From Falsihalocynthiibacter arcticus (lineage in GTDB: Bacteria; Pseudomonadota; Alphaproteobacteria; Rhodobacterales; Rhodobacteraceae), in NCBI RefSeq assembly GCF_000812665.2, contig NZ_CP014327.1:558001-622000 (forward strand): 64,000 nt of DNA, in the 5' to 3' direction. Under the pieces are notes generated by a model. It was not told the origin of the DNA. It did no database searches and saw only the letters and a list, made by a program, of their open reading frames with translations. The position numbers were made by a program, and so were the translations under genes. Positions 9,193 through 18,045 of the stretch are shown here, piece by piece (position 1 is the stretch's first letter; each line of letters begins with the position of its first letter).

Positions 9193-10695
9193 TCAACGTG
9201 AAAGTCGGTATCTATGCAGTGATAGACTTAAGATAAGGGTAAAGAAAAAGAAAATAAGTGGAATATTTCCTGTTTTACTAAAAACTGTGGCAGAATTGGG
9301 GGCTGGAAGGGCAACGTCCAACGCCCCTGCGACGCCCAAAGGTAAGCTATCAATCACCCGTCCATACGGGTCAATAGCGGCCGAAATCCCTGTATTTGCG
9401 GCCCGCACTACCGGAAGCCCCTGTTCAATGGCGCGCATTCTAGCTTGCGTTAAATGCTGATAGGGTCCTGCTTTTTTGCCAAACCACGCATCATTTGTAA
9501 TATGCAAAATCCAATCAGGCCGATCCTTGGCGACATGTACATCACGCGGGAAAACCGCTTCATAGCAAATCAACGGCAACGCGCGCCCCAACGCACCAAG
9601 GTCTAATAGTTGCGTACCATTTCCCGCTTGATATCCGCCGCCTAACTGGTCCGCAATTCCGGACAGACCAAGCTTTCGGGCCACCGTACCAAAAGGAATA
9701 TACTCCCCAAATGGAACGAGATGGCTTTTGTCATAGAACTGCGCAATGCTGCCATCCCCGTTAAGAACGACCATGGAATTATAGAAGCCCGTGCGATCCT
9801 CCCGCTGAATTCCCGCCACAATCGGAATGCCACCAGAGGCCTGAACCATAACCTCAAAGGCCACGCCCGCCTGCTCCATCAAATACGGAACCGCCGTTTC
9901 AGGCCACACAATCAAATCAGGTTGGCGGTCGGAATTTTGCGCCGTAAGCGCAAGATTTCGTTCCCAAAACATCGAAGTTTTGCCTGATTGCCATTTTTCA
10001 CGCTGTGCGGCATTGGTTTGCACAAGGCGGATAATGGGGGCATCCGAACGAAGGGATGGCCCCTTCGACAGTTGCGAAGCGCCAAATACGACAGCAATAA
10101 CAGCAACAAATGCCGCGCCACTAAGCGCCACCCATTTTTGCCGCCCAGCGAGGCCAAAGCCCCCGCCCAAAACGAGAAATGTTAGGAACGTCAGACCGTA
10201 CGGCCCAATGATTGAGGCAAGCTGCGCCACGGGTGTGTCCACCCAAATATAGCCTACAAGGCCCCAAGGCAGGCCGGTAAACAGATATCCACGCAACATT
10301 TCGGCAGCGCCCCAGCCAAGCGCTAACGCCAAGCCCGGCGCACGCGTTCTCCATTTCGCCCATCCAAATCCAGCACCCCACAAGAGCGCCAATCCTGCAG
10401 AAAGAAAAACAAGCGCGAATGGAGCCATCCAACCATGGCGTGCCGCGTCGACCTGAAAAGGCGCCATGATCCAATAAAGCGATCCCGCGAAATAGACCGT
10501 CCCGACAAGCCAACCCAAAAGGGCTGCCTGTAACGGAGTGGAGACTCGTAGGTTTAGATAAAAGACGCCAAGGATGCCAAGAACCGCGAGCCACCAAAGC
10601 GAGAACGGAGCTTGGCCCAGCGCCATTGCGCCCCCAGCCAATGCCCCAAAAAGCAATGTTGCCTTAAACGCGGAAGGCCGCAAAATGCTAGCCAT
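9193..10695 (-). CDS. lnt: Apolipoprotein N-acyltransferase
   Basis: Integral inner-membrane enzyme adding the third acyl chain to the N-terminal Cys of lipoproteins. About six hydrophobic segments fill residues 10-215, followed by a periplasmic nitrilase-like domain. Its triad is visible as Glu in WPETAVPY, Lys in YDKSHLVPFGEY and Cys in LICYEAVFP. A final hydrophobic segment lies at the C-terminus. A TTG at 10707 could add four residues, but the ATG at 10695 is preferred. It overlaps the end of the corC-like gene, indicating co-transcription. Confidence 0.95.
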   Translation of the reverse strand: MASILRPSAFKATLLFGALAGGAMALGQAPFSLWWLAVLGILGVFYLNLRVSTPLQAALLGWLVGTVYFAGSLYWIMAPFQVDAARHGWMAPFALVFLSAGLALLWGAGFGWAKWRTRAPGLALALGWGAAEMLRGYLFTGLPWGLVGYIWVDTPVAQLASIIGPYGLTFLTFLVLGGGFGLAGRQKWVALSGAAFVAVIAVVFGASQLSKGPSLRSDAPIIRLVQTNAAQREKWQSGKTSMFWERNLALTAQNSDRQPDLIVWPETAVPYLMEQAGVAFEVMVQASGGIPIVAGIQREDRTGFYNSMVVLNGDGSIAQFYDKSHLVPFGEYIPFGTVARKLGLSGIADQLGGGYQAGNGTQLLDLGALGRALPLICYEAVFPRDVHVAKDRPDWILHITNDAWFGKKAGPYQHLTQARMRAIEQGLPVVRAANTGISAAIDPYGRVIDSLPLGVAGALDVALPAPNSATVFSKTGNIPLIFFFFTLILSLSLHRYRLSR

Positions 10696-11593
10696 CCACA
10701 GGTTCAACGATCCGCGCCCGCAAGCGTTTTATCTTACGCAAATCGGCATCGACGATTTCAAACTCAACCCCATTGGGATGGCGCACGACCTCTCCTCGAG
10801 ACGGAACATGTCCCGACAAAAGAAAAACAAGCCCGCCAAGGGTATCAACTTCGTCCTCATCCACGACCGACCGCAAATCGACGCCGATCTCGTTTTCAAA
10901 ATCCTCAAGCGGGGTGCGTGACTGCACCAAATAGCAGCCATTTTTTTCCAAATTCCAGTAGGTGTCTTCTTCGATGTCATGCTCGTCTTCGATCTCGCCA
11001 ATAACTTGCTCGATCAAATCCTCAAGGGTGACCAATCCGTCGACACCACCATATTCATCAATAATCAACGCCATATGGCGACGCTCACTCTGCATTCTTT
11101 GCAGCAAAACGCCGATCGGCATCGAGGGCGGCGCGAAAATAAGGGGCCGTAAAAGTGGCTCTAACGCAAACTTTTTGGAGCGGTCACCATTGAACCCATG
11201 CTGAAGCGCCAAGTCTTTGAGGTGGATCAGGCCAATGGGCGTATCCAATGTACCGTCAAAAACAGGTAAGCGCGTCAATCCGGACTCGCGAAACAGGGAC
11301 ACCAATGCGTCCTTGTCTATGTCTTTTGGAACAGAAACGATTTCCGCCTTGGGGATAGCTACATCCTCGAGGTTAAGGCGCCGTAAATTAATCATACCGC
11401 CGCCAGATTGTGCCGGTGTTCGCGGCACATCCGTTGGACTATCAACGATCTGGGTTTCTTCTGTCGGGCTCAGGGCGCCAACGATGCGGCTAAAAAAGCC
11501 GCGTGTCTCCGGAGGGATTTCTTCAGTTTGCGCGCTCTGCGCTGCGCTAGAGGAGTCTTCGCTCCCTCCATCGATTGATTGAGTGTCGCCCAT
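10688..11593 (-). CDS. CorC/HlyC-type CBS-domain protein
   Basis: Cytoplasmic protein of 301 residues. After a low-complexity Ser/Glu-rich start it has two CBS domains (about 75-200, including the characteristic ALIIDEYGGVDGLVTLEDL). A C-terminal CorC_HlyC domain ends near DADLRKIKRLRAR. Family members are linked to magnesium/cobalt efflux or called hemolysin-like. The position between ybeY and lnt is conserved in proteobacteria, where the E. coli gene ybeX has been linked to ribosome and Mg homeostasis. AAAGGGCCC directly before the ATG is the likely ribosome binding site. Confidence 0.9.
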   Translation of the reverse strand: MGDTQSIDGGSEDSSSAAQSAQTEEIPPETRGFFSRIVGALSPTEETQIVDSPTDVPRTPAQSGGGMINLRRLNLEDVAIPKAEIVSVPKDIDKDALVSLFRESGLTRLPVFDGTLDTPIGLIHLKDLALQHGFNGDRSKKFALEPLLRPLIFAPPSMPIGVLLQRMQSERRHMALIIDEYGGVDGLVTLEDLIEQVIGEIEDEHDIEEDTYWNLEKNGCYLVQSRTPLEDFENEIGVDLRSVVDEDEVDTLGGLVFLLSGHVPSRGEVVRHPNGVEFEIVDADLRKIKRLRARIVEPVDG

Positions 11594-11658
11594 GGGCCCT
11601 TTCCAAAATACATAGTACGAATGTGCACATATGCTTCGTTAACGAAAAATAGTTAATA

Positions 11659-12177
11659 CTATGTTTTATATGGGTCTGGAATAGATAAAGTTTCAAGTAT
11701 GTCCCGCTCTAAACCTTCCATTAAATCCGCATCTTTCTCTCGAATGTGATCATAACCCAACAAATGAAGGACCCCGTGCACAATCAAATGGGTTACATGG
11801 TGGCCGATTGGCTTGCCTTCATCGGCAGCTTCACGCGCACAGGTGTCGTAGGAAATCGCAATATCGCCCAACTCATCCGGCATGCCAAAATCGGCGGATT
11901 GCGAATCCGGCTCTGGGTTTTCTGGCAATTCCCCATCGATTTCCGCAGCGCGCTCTTCGCTCGGCCACGATAATACATTCGTCGCGTCGCCTTTATCGCG
12001 AAACTCCGAATTCAATTCCGCAATACGATTGTCATCGCAGGCCAGAAGGCTGATCTCAAACCCGTCGGAAATTTTGAGAAAATCGAGCGTTGCCGTCGCA
12101 GCGCTCTGCGCCAATTCCTCAATCCCAACCTCATCCCAACGTGCGTCTTCCGTCGTAATATCAACGATTTGTTTCAT
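11659..12177 (-). CDS. ybeY: Endoribonuclease YbeY (rRNA maturation factor)
   Basis: Single-strand RNase needed for 16S rRNA 3'-end maturation and ribosome quality control. The zinc site HGVLHLLGYDH is intact, preceded by the family motif GDIAISYDT. The start is uncertain: MKQIVDITTEDARW (12177) looks like the family N-terminus, MKAP at 12189 has a GAGG closer to it, and the open frame reaches 12231. All options overlap the end of phoH, consistent with a phoH-ybeY-corC-lnt operon. Confidence 0.92.
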   Translation of the reverse strand: MKQIVDITTEDARWDEVGIEELAQSAATATLDFLKISDGFEISLLACDDNRIAELNSEFRDKGDATNVLSWPSEERAAEIDGELPENPEPDSQSADFGMPDELGDIAISYDTCAREAADEGKPIGHHVTHLIVHGVLHLLGYDHIREKDADLMEGLERDILETLSIPDPYKT

Positions 12178-13207
12178 CGGAGCTTTCATAGGCCTCAATA
12201 ATGCGTGCAACCAACGGATGGCGTACAACATCTTTGGACGTGAAGTAATTGAAGTCGATTTTTTGGATATTTTTCAACAATTCTTCTGCTTCTCTCAAGC
12301 CGCTTTTGATCCCTCGCTGAAGGTCGATCTGTGTGCGGTCACCTGTAATCACCATGCGACTCCCCTGCCCTAGACGGGTGAGGAACATCTTCATTTGCAT
12401 CGTCGTCGCGTTCTGTGCCTCATCCAAAACCACAAAAGCGTTGGACAATGTGCGCCCCCGCATAAAGGCCAAGGGAGCAATCTCAATCTTCTTATCCTCA
12501 ATCAGCTTAGCCACTTGTTTTGAAGGCAAAAAATCATTGAGCGCGTCGTAAAGCGGCTGCATATACGGATCGACTTTGTCTTTCATATCGCCAGGCAAAT
12601 AGCCCAATTTTTCGCCAGCTTCGACCGCGGGCCGCGACAAGATTATTTTATCTACATGCCCGTTGATAAACATATTCACTCCGACGGCCACCGCTAGATA
12701 TGTTTTCCCCGTCCCTGCAGGTCCGATCCCAAAAACAAGTTCATTGTCAAACAGCGACTTAACATAGGCTTTTTGCGCCTCAGTTCTGGGCTCAACGAGC
12801 TTCTTACGCGTTTTGATTTCTACCTTATCGCCAACAGATAACTCAAGCTGGTCTCCAGTGAGGACACCAGTTCCTTTGTCTGCTCCCCCCATACGGATTT
12901 CACCATCTATTTGGCCGCTTTCAACATCGCCGCCACCTTCTAGACGCAAATATAGCGACGAGAGAACATCCTTGGCTTTTTCTATGGAATCGGGCTCGCC
13001 CATAATATCAAGATGATTGCCGCGGCGCACGATCTGAACTGTTAAGTCAGTTTCAATTTTCGCCAAATGGCTATCGTACGGACCACAAAGACTTATCAGC
13101 AAACGATTGTCAGGAAATTCAACGTGAATTCTAGTGACTGCGTCACCGGCTATCGGGCGTTGCGAGGATTTTGTTCCCAAAAAGGACTCCCTAGGACTGT
13201 GTTCCAT
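12161..13207 (-). CDS. PhoH family ATPase
   Basis: Cytoplasmic P-loop protein of 348 residues. The Walker A is GPAGTGKTYLA and the Walker B is FVVLDEAQNAT, followed by TRLGQGSRMVITGD. An N-terminal KH-like region (about 30-100) precedes the ATPase. PhoH-like proteins are linked to RNA metabolism and are regularly coupled with the nuclease YbeY, whose gene follows with overlap. First gene of its operon. The 64 bases upstream should carry the promoter before the terminator of the neighbouring lipoprotein gene. Confidence 0.92.
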   Translation of the reverse strand: MEHSPRESFLGTKSSQRPIAGDAVTRIHVEFPDNRLLISLCGPYDSHLAKIETDLTVQIVRRGNHLDIMGEPDSIEKAKDVLSSLYLRLEGGGDVESGQIDGEIRMGGADKGTGVLTGDQLELSVGDKVEIKTRKKLVEPRTEAQKAYVKSLFDNELVFGIGPAGTGKTYLAVAVGVNMFINGHVDKIILSRPAVEAGEKLGYLPGDMKDKVDPYMQPLYDALNDFLPSKQVAKLIEDKKIEIAPLAFMRGRTLSNAFVVLDEAQNATTMQMKMFLTRLGQGSRMVITGDRTQIDLQRGIKSGLREAEELLKNIQKIDFNYFTSKDVVRHPLVARIIEAYESSDETNR

Positions 13208-13271
13208 TCAATGTTGCCAACTTGCGGCCTAGGGTGCAAGGGGTCAGAAACAAGTTTCACGATTCTGATAC

Positions 13272-13302
13272 AAAAACGGCCACCGTGTTTCCACGATGGC
13301 CG
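13272..13302 (-). terminator. Intrinsic terminator of the lipoprotein gene
   Basis: Minus-strand hairpin CGGCCATCGTG / CACGGTGGCCG with loop GAAA (one mismatched pair), followed by five T residues. It lies 22 bases after the lipoprotein stop. Confidence 0.85.
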
Positions 13303-13323
13303 CTAAAGTCGCTGAAAATTTGG

Positions 13324-13617
13324 CTAGATTGGGTCGGAGCGACCACCATTATGGCCCGCCGCCTCGCCAACCGGCAATACACCCGAGCAAACGCGTGCCC
13401 CCGTGCGTGGCTCTAATCGCGCAACCGCGTACCCTTCGATACCGTCATCGGCGATCCAAGTGTCACACCCATCTGGATCTACATAGACACCCCATTTAAC
13501 TTTACTTGCAAGGGAACCGGAATCAATAAAGCGGTCGACGGATTGATCAGTCTTTGGTGTACAAGCCGAAACAGCGACAGCTACTGCCGCAACAAGAGTA
13601 AAACCTTTAAGTGCCAT
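13324..13617 (-). CDS. Small lipoprotein with Cys-paired PDGC motif
   Basis: 97-residue predicted lipoprotein. From the ATG at 13617 the N-terminus MALKGFTLVAAVAVAVSAC is a signal peptide with the lipobox VSAC. The mature part contains VDPDGCDTWIADDGIEGYA and a second Cys (ARVC) about 22 residues after the first, possibly a disulfide. The same motif occurs in the OmpA-family pseudogene at 14868-15327 (PDGCQVWMIDDGWEGYAW...PIC), so the two are paralogues, this one lacking an OmpA domain. The upstream open frame (to 13677 and beyond) is the tail of that OmpA gene rather than part of this protein. Function unknown. Confidence 0.7.
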   Translation of the reverse strand: MALKGFTLVAAVAVAVSACTPKTDQSVDRFIDSGSLASKVKWGVYVDPDGCDTWIADDGIEGYAVARLEPRTGARVCSGVLPVGEAAGHNGGRSDPI

Positions 13618-13773
13618 CAGATTAATACCCCCGATGTTTCGGTGACAGAAAATTTCCACCCTGCGATTTTGCTGCATCCCTGCGGATGTATTATTTGCCG
13701 CACGCGGATATTGCTCACCAAGCGCTCGAATGGCCGTAACCTTTGCACCAGCCGCTTGGGCAACCTTGGAATG
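13618..13773 (-). pseudogene. OmpA-family gene, 3' fragment
   Basis: Read on the minus strand from the IS edge, the open frame gives HSKVAQAAGAKVTAIRALGE, then tyrosine and proline, and ends with AGMQQNRRVEIFCHR. This is the C-terminal end of an OmpA-like peptidoglycan-binding domain. It continues in frame with the 5' fragment at 14868-15327 if the intervening IS3 element is removed. No stop is seen before the lipoprotein start at 13617, so the original stop has been lost or shifted; the other frame has a TGA just before that ATG. Confidence 0.75.
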
Positions 13774-14867
13774 CCCCCAGTGAAGTGGTCCACCAATTGG
13801 GATATGATTATCCCGTTTTTAGGAGGACTAAACGATGGCTGGAAAACGAGAAAAGCCGGAAGATATTGTGCTGAAGCTTCGGCAGGTTGAAGTTTTACAA
13901 GGGCAGGGAAAGTCAGTTTCCGAGGCCGTTCGACAAATCGGCGTTACCATTCAAACTTACTATCGGTGGCGCAAGGAATTTGGGGGCATGAGCCGTGATC
14001 AACTCAAACGGCTGAAGGAGCTTGAGACTGAAAACCAACGTCTCAAGCGCGTCGTGGCAGATCTATCCTTGGACAAGATGATCCTCACCGAGGCCGCACG
14101 GGGAAACTTCTAAGCCCTTCCCGTCGCCGTTTGTGCATTGATCATGTACGGCAAACCCTCAGCGTATCTGAGCGCAGGGTCTGCCGCACACTCGGCCAAC
14201 ATCGTTCTACGCAGCGCAAGGTGCCATGTGGCTTGCCTGATGAAGAGCGATTGACCGAGGATATTATCGCGCTGACGAAAGAGTTCGGACGATACGGCTA
14301 TCGTATTATCACGGGCATGCTGAATAACAGCGGCTGGCACGTAAATCATAAGCGTGTAGAACGAATTTGGCGACGGGAGGGGCTTAAAGTCCCACAAAAA
14401 CAGCCCAAGAAGGGTCGGCTTTGGCTGAACGACGGCTCCTGCGTGCGATTGCGGGCCGAGCGACCAAACCATGTTTGGTCCTACGACTTCGTTCAGGATC
14501 GCACTCATGACGGGCGTGTCTTTCGCACGCTGAATATCATTGATGAGTTCACGAGAGAGGCGCTGGTGATTAGGGTTAAACGCAGGCTCAATTCAACGGA
14601 TGTGGTCGATGCTTTGACCGATCTCTTCATCCTTCGAGGCCCGCCCGAGTTCATAAGATCGGACAATGGCGCGGAATTTATCGCCAAGAAGGTGCGTGCT
14701 TGGATTGGGGCCGTTGGTGCCAAAACTGCGTTCATCGCCCCAGGATCACCATGGGAAAACGGCTACTGTGAGAGTTTCAATTCCCGCTTCCGCGACGAGC
14801 TGCTTAACGGCGAGGTATTCTATACGTTACGCGAAGCTCAGATCCTGATCGAGCGTTGGCGGCACTC
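13774..14867 (+). mobile_element. Truncated IS3-family insertion sequence
   Basis: Two-ORF element (orfA 13835-14113, orfB in the -1 frame) inserted in the OmpA-family gene. The left edge is placed at 13774 because OmpA coding resumes immediately outside it; TGAAGTGGTCCACC near 13781 may belong to the terminal repeat. No matching inverted repeat exists on the right, where element homology stops within orfB at about 14865, directly against OmpA sequence. The right end is therefore deleted and the copy should be immobile unless supplied in trans. Confidence 0.75.
13835..14113 (+). CDS. IS3-family transposase OrfA
   Basis: 92-residue helix-turn-helix protein of the IS3 family (HTH_Tnp_1). SVSEAVRQIGVTIQTYYRW forms the DNA-binding helix, followed by a Leu/Lys/Glu-rich zipper (residues 50-80) ending ILTEAARGNF. 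AGGAGG lies just before the ATG. The orfB frame is open across the orfA stop, consistent with the -1 programmed frameshift these elements use to make OrfAB. Confidence 0.85.
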   Translation: MAGKREKPEDIVLKLRQVEVLQGQGKSVSEAVRQIGVTIQTYYRWRKEFGGMSRDQLKRLKELETENQRLKRVVADLSLDKMILTEAARGNF

Positions 14868-14913
14868 TAGGGCTGCAACAGTTTTCGCCCGCCAGCCAGA
14901 AAGTTTGATGTAG
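14131..14913 (+). pseudogene. IS3-family transposase OrfB, C-terminally truncated
   Basis: Integrase-core transposase with the DDE residues in HVWSYDFVQDRT, FIRSDNGAEF and SPWENGYCESFNSRF. The reading frame is open from at least 14101 (KLLSPSRRR) in the -1 frame relative to orfA. After AQILIERWRH (about 14865) the family sequence, which should run on to a YN..RPH..L motif, stops. The last ~16 codons are antisense OmpA sequence, ending at an accidental stop. The transposase therefore lacks about 30-40 C-terminal residues. Confidence 0.8.
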
Positions 14914-15327
14914 GACTCATAAGATCCGCGCGAGTCTGTGTAACCGTTGATTGCGTATGAATACACGCCCTCTTGTTTGAAAAAACTTGGTCAAACGCTC
15001 CCGCTGACCTGGTCGCAAATTTCCACTTGCTGTTGTGAATAGATTATCGGACGGCTCACTAAAACAAACGGCTGTTTCGCCACAAATAGGCTTTCCGTCT
15101 CTGTCTGCCCGGTTCCAAGCATAACCTTCCCAACCGTCGTCGATCATCCAAACTTGACAACCATCCGGCATAACCCCCAACGCAGGCTTATAACGGTCAG
15201 TCTTAATCGTATTTTGAGCCGACGCACCATTAGGTAAGGTCACGCTCACTCCGAAGATCGCAATCCCGACGACCACTACGCGCAAAGCGCTTATAAAAAT
15301 TCCACTTATACTACGGCTACTGCACAA
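14868..15327 (-). pseudogene. OmpA-family gene, 5' fragment with frameshift
   Basis: Encodes a signal-peptide-like start (ALRVVVVGIAIFGVSVTLP, then NGASA), the paralogue motif PDGCQVWMIDDGWEGYAW and LRPGQRERLTKFF at the start of an OmpA domain. There the frame breaks. If the six-A run at 14980-14985 (+ strand) had five bases, the protein would continue KQEGVYSYAINGYTDSRG, followed by LSGWRAKTVAAL, the diagnostic peptidoglycan-binding core. It then runs into the IS3 edge at 14868, and the remainder is at 13618-13773. As read, the frame closes early at 14917. The true start is unclear because an IS630 remnant overlaps the 5' end. Confidence 0.78.
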
Positions 15328-16371
15328 CCCGAACGTTGCGATGTGAGATGATGCGGAAGTTATCAGTTACTTGATCTCGAAAGTTGCGCCACTTTTTTGG
15401 GACGACCCCTCGCATAAAGTTCAAGATTGGGTTGGCGAAGTGTTTTTACGTTGGATAGTGCCGATTATGGGTGACGTGGCTGTGCATGATGGCCCAGAGC
15501 CTCTCAATGGGATTGAATCGAGGGCAATAGGGCGGCAGTTGGATCAGATGAATGCGACAGTTTTTGCGCGACAGGAACGCTCTGACATTGGGGCCTTTGT
15601 GGTATGGGGCATTGTCCCAAATGACGTGAATGATACGTTTGTCAGGGTTTCTGGCCTCAATTTTGGCGAGAAGCTGAACGGAGCTGACCCCATCGACGGT
15701 GGTTGGTTCAACGAAGGGCGCGTCAAAGGTTTCCAGGTTCAGAGCGCCGTGAATGTTCACGCGCCCAGATGTCGTTTGGATGGCGGGATTTGACCCTTTG
15801 CGAGCCCAACCATGGCTGGGTTTGCTTTGATATTCCGGATGAACTGCATCCGAGAAGTCGACGGCCTCGTCGGCAGGCAAGTTATTCAGTAGGTTCGTAT
15901 GAAATGCGATGAATGCGGCCTGCTTTTCAACGTCAGCCACACGGGGCAGCGCCTTTGGTTTGCGATACTCGAACCCCAGGCGGGCCAGAAGCTTGATGCA
16001 GCCAGAATGAGATAGTGGATGTTGAATTTTGCACCCATATAGGCTCTGATCTGCGCCGTTGAACGGCAGAACCGTTCCTCAAGCCATTCGCTCAAATCCG
16101 CCTCATGAGCAATCGTCATCCGTGACTGCCCGCCTTTCCACCCATCGTAGGCGACGGCCTCCCAGTCCTCAGCCAAATATTGCTTGTGCCAGCTGCGCAC
16201 CGTGTCGTCGTCCAGAAACAGAACCTTTGCGATTTGGGCACATGACATCCCATCATTCAGCAGCGAAAGCGCATTCGCCCGCCGCGCAACCCCGTAATCC
16301 TCACGCTGGCGCTTCACGCAGGATAAAAGCTCAAGGCGGTCTGCAGTGGTAAGAAAATTAGGGCGGATCAT
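15317..16371 (-). pseudogene. IS630-family transposase, degenerate
   Basis: The first part (from 16371) carries the helix-turn-helix region SCAQIAKVLFLDDDTVRSWH. Near 16017 one base is missing, after YMGAKFNIHY. In the next frame the protein continues SHSGCIKLLARLGFEYRKPK, then IIHVIWDNAPYHKG and LPPYCPRFNPIERLW, the DDE-type catalytic core. A TAA at 15446-15448 stands where related proteins have Gln (YPT-Q-KHF). Homology then continues in frame (WRNFRDQVTDNFRIISHRN) to a stop at 15317. One frameshift plus one nonsense codon mark it as inactive. Some IS630 elements use natural frameshifting, but the nonsense codon argues for decay. Confidence 0.8.
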
Positions 16372-16506
16372 AAAGACACCTGAAACTCATTCGCTCAGTC
16401 CACCAATGCAAAAGTCGGGTGTTCAAAAAACCCGAGTAAAACATTCCCGTCCCTTTTTGTGAAACGCAGCACAGAAGAATACTGTGATACCACTTTAGGT
16501 GCTTAT

Positions 16507-16541
16507 AAAACCTAAAGAAACTTTATCAATATTTAGGTTTT
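16507..16541. terminator. AT-rich dyad, possible bidirectional terminator
   Basis: Perfect 10-base inverted repeat AAAACCTAAA / TTTAGGTTTT with a 15-base loop and T-rich flanks. It lies in the 301-base gap between the IS630 remnant and the miaB stop, and could end miaB transcription on the minus strand. The low G+C of the stem makes this uncertain. Nothing else recognisable was found in 16372-16672. Confidence 0.4.
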
Positions 16542-16672
16542 TTAAAAGCGGACAATGGGAATACTGTGGAGATACAAGAAACAGTTACGAACAAATCCCA
16601 AGACTAGCCCCGCCCGAGAAACGGTTTCCGCTATTCCTCTCAACCCAACGTTGAAAGCTCCGCAACACCGCC

Positions 16673-17995
16673 CTAGTCGAGTAATTTTCCGCCAAGGGAG
16701 TTGCGCTCTGTATTGATGATTCTCACCCGCGCGATATCGCCGCGTTTGGCATTTGGCGCGGTGACGTGAACGGCATGCAAATACTCGGATTTTCCAACCA
16801 TTTGCCCCTCCATACGCCCTTCCCGTTCAAACAAAACGCTGACGTCCCGTCCGACCATTTCATCCTGAATCGCGTATTGTTGCGTACTCAACAACGCTTG
16901 CAAACGTTGCAAACGTTCATTGGCTTCAGCGACATCAACAAGGGGCCGTTCCGCCGCCGGTGTTCCGGGCCGCGAGGAGTATTTGAACGAATAGGCTTGG
17001 CCGTAACGCACCTGCCGTACAAGCTCCATCGTCGCCTCAAAATCGGCTTCGGTCTCCTCAGGGAAGCCCACGATAAAATCACCCGACAACAAGATATCCG
17101 GACGCGCCGCCCGAATGCGTTCGATCACCTTAAGGTAACTCTCGGCGGTATGATTGCGGTTCATCCGTTTGAGGATTTTGTCACTGCCACTTTGCACAGG
17201 AAGATGCAGATACGGCATCAGTTTTTCGCATTCGCCGTGGGCGGCAATCAGGGCATCCGTCATGTCGTTTGGGTGGCTCGTAGTAAAGCGAATGCGCTCC
17301 AATCCGTCGACATCGTTCAACGCCCAAATCAGCTTATCGAGCGTCGTGTCACCATCCGGCCCAATGCCATGATATGCATTCACATTTTGCCCCAATAGGG
17401 TGATTTCACGCACCCCACGTTCGACCAAATCACGCGCTTCCGTCAGGATACGATCCACAGGGCGGCTCACTTCTGCGCCGCGTGTATAAGGCACTACGCA
17501 AAATGCGCAGAACTTGTCACAGCCCTCTTGGACGGTCAAAAACGCCGTAGGACCACGTGCCGCTTTGGGGCGATTAGGCAGTTTCTCGAACTTATCTTCT
17601 TCGGGAAAATCCGTATCAAGCGCGCGTTTGCCCTGACGAATAAGCGCCTCCATTTCGGGCAGGCGGTGATAGCTTTGCGGCCCGACAACGAGGTCAACCG
17701 CTGGCTGACGGCGCACGATTTCTTCGCCCTCGGCCTGCGCCACACATCCAGCAACAGCAATTTTGAGGTTCGGATTGTTTTCCTTATGAACCTTCAAGCG
17801 CCCAAGTTCCGAATAGACCTTCTCGGCGGCTTTTTCGCGAATGTGACAGGTGTTGAGCATGATCATATCGGCGGAGGCCGCATCATCGGTCGTCTCATAG
17901 CCCGCGCCACTCAGGCTTTCCGCCATGCGCTCACTGTCATAGACGTTCATCTGGCAACCATATGTTTTGATAAACAGCTTCTTAGGAACGGACAT
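16673..17995 (-). CDS. miaB: tRNA-2-methylthio-N6-dimethylallyladenosine synthase MiaB
   Basis: Radical-SAM methylthiotransferase acting on i6A37 of tRNAs. The first Fe-S cluster is bound by Cys in [21 protein letters not shown] and AGCVAQAEG, and the radical-SAM cluster by CDKFCAFC (CxxxCxxC). The C-terminal TRAM domain ends near [15 protein letters not shown]. The open frame reaches 18043, but [13 protein letters not shown] at 17995 is the family N-terminus and is preceded by GAGG at good spacing. It is divergent from the gene at 18046 with only 50 bases between them. Confidence 0.95.
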   Translation of the reverse strand: MSVPKKLFIKTYGCQMNVYDSERMAESLSGAGYETTDDAASADMIMLNTCHIREKAAEKVYSELGRLKVHKENNPNLKIAVAGCVAQAEGEEIVRRQPAVDLVVGPQSYHRLPEMEALIRQGKRALDTDFPEEDKFEKLPNRPKAARGPTAFLTVQEGCDKFCAFCVVPYTRGAEVSRPVDRILTEARDLVERGVREITLLGQNVNAYHGIGPDGDTTLDKLIWALNDVDGLERIRFTTSHPNDMTDALIAAHGECEKLMPYLHLPVQSGSDKILKRMNRNHTAESYLKVIERIRAARPDILLSGDFIVGFPEETEADFEATMELVRQVRYGQAYSFKYSSRPGTPAAERPLVDVAEANERLQRLQALLSTQQYAIQDEMVGRDVSVLFEREGRMEGQMVGKSEYLHAVHVTAPNAKRGDIARVRIINTERNSLGGKLLD

Positions 17996-18045
17996 AACAG
18001 GCCTCATGGATTCATCGGGGAGTAACTCTGTGTCCCTACACAACT

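Noticed and set aside
13543-13890. 115-codon + frame covering the OmpA fragment and the start of the IS
   Set aside because: It crosses the insertion boundary and is antisense to reconstructable OmpA sequence.
15371-15793. 140-codon + frame opposite the IS630 transposase
   Set aside because: Shadow of the transposase coding strand, which carries the DDE motifs.
16418-16442. Small CGGGT/ACCCG stem near the IS630 right side as a terminator
   Set aside because: Only a five-base stem with a loop full of A residues and no T-run in a useful orientation.
15290-16445. Terminal inverted repeats for the IS630 element
   Set aside because: The sequences outside the transposase on both sides were compared by eye and no convincing matching ends were found, so no mobile-element boundaries are claimed.
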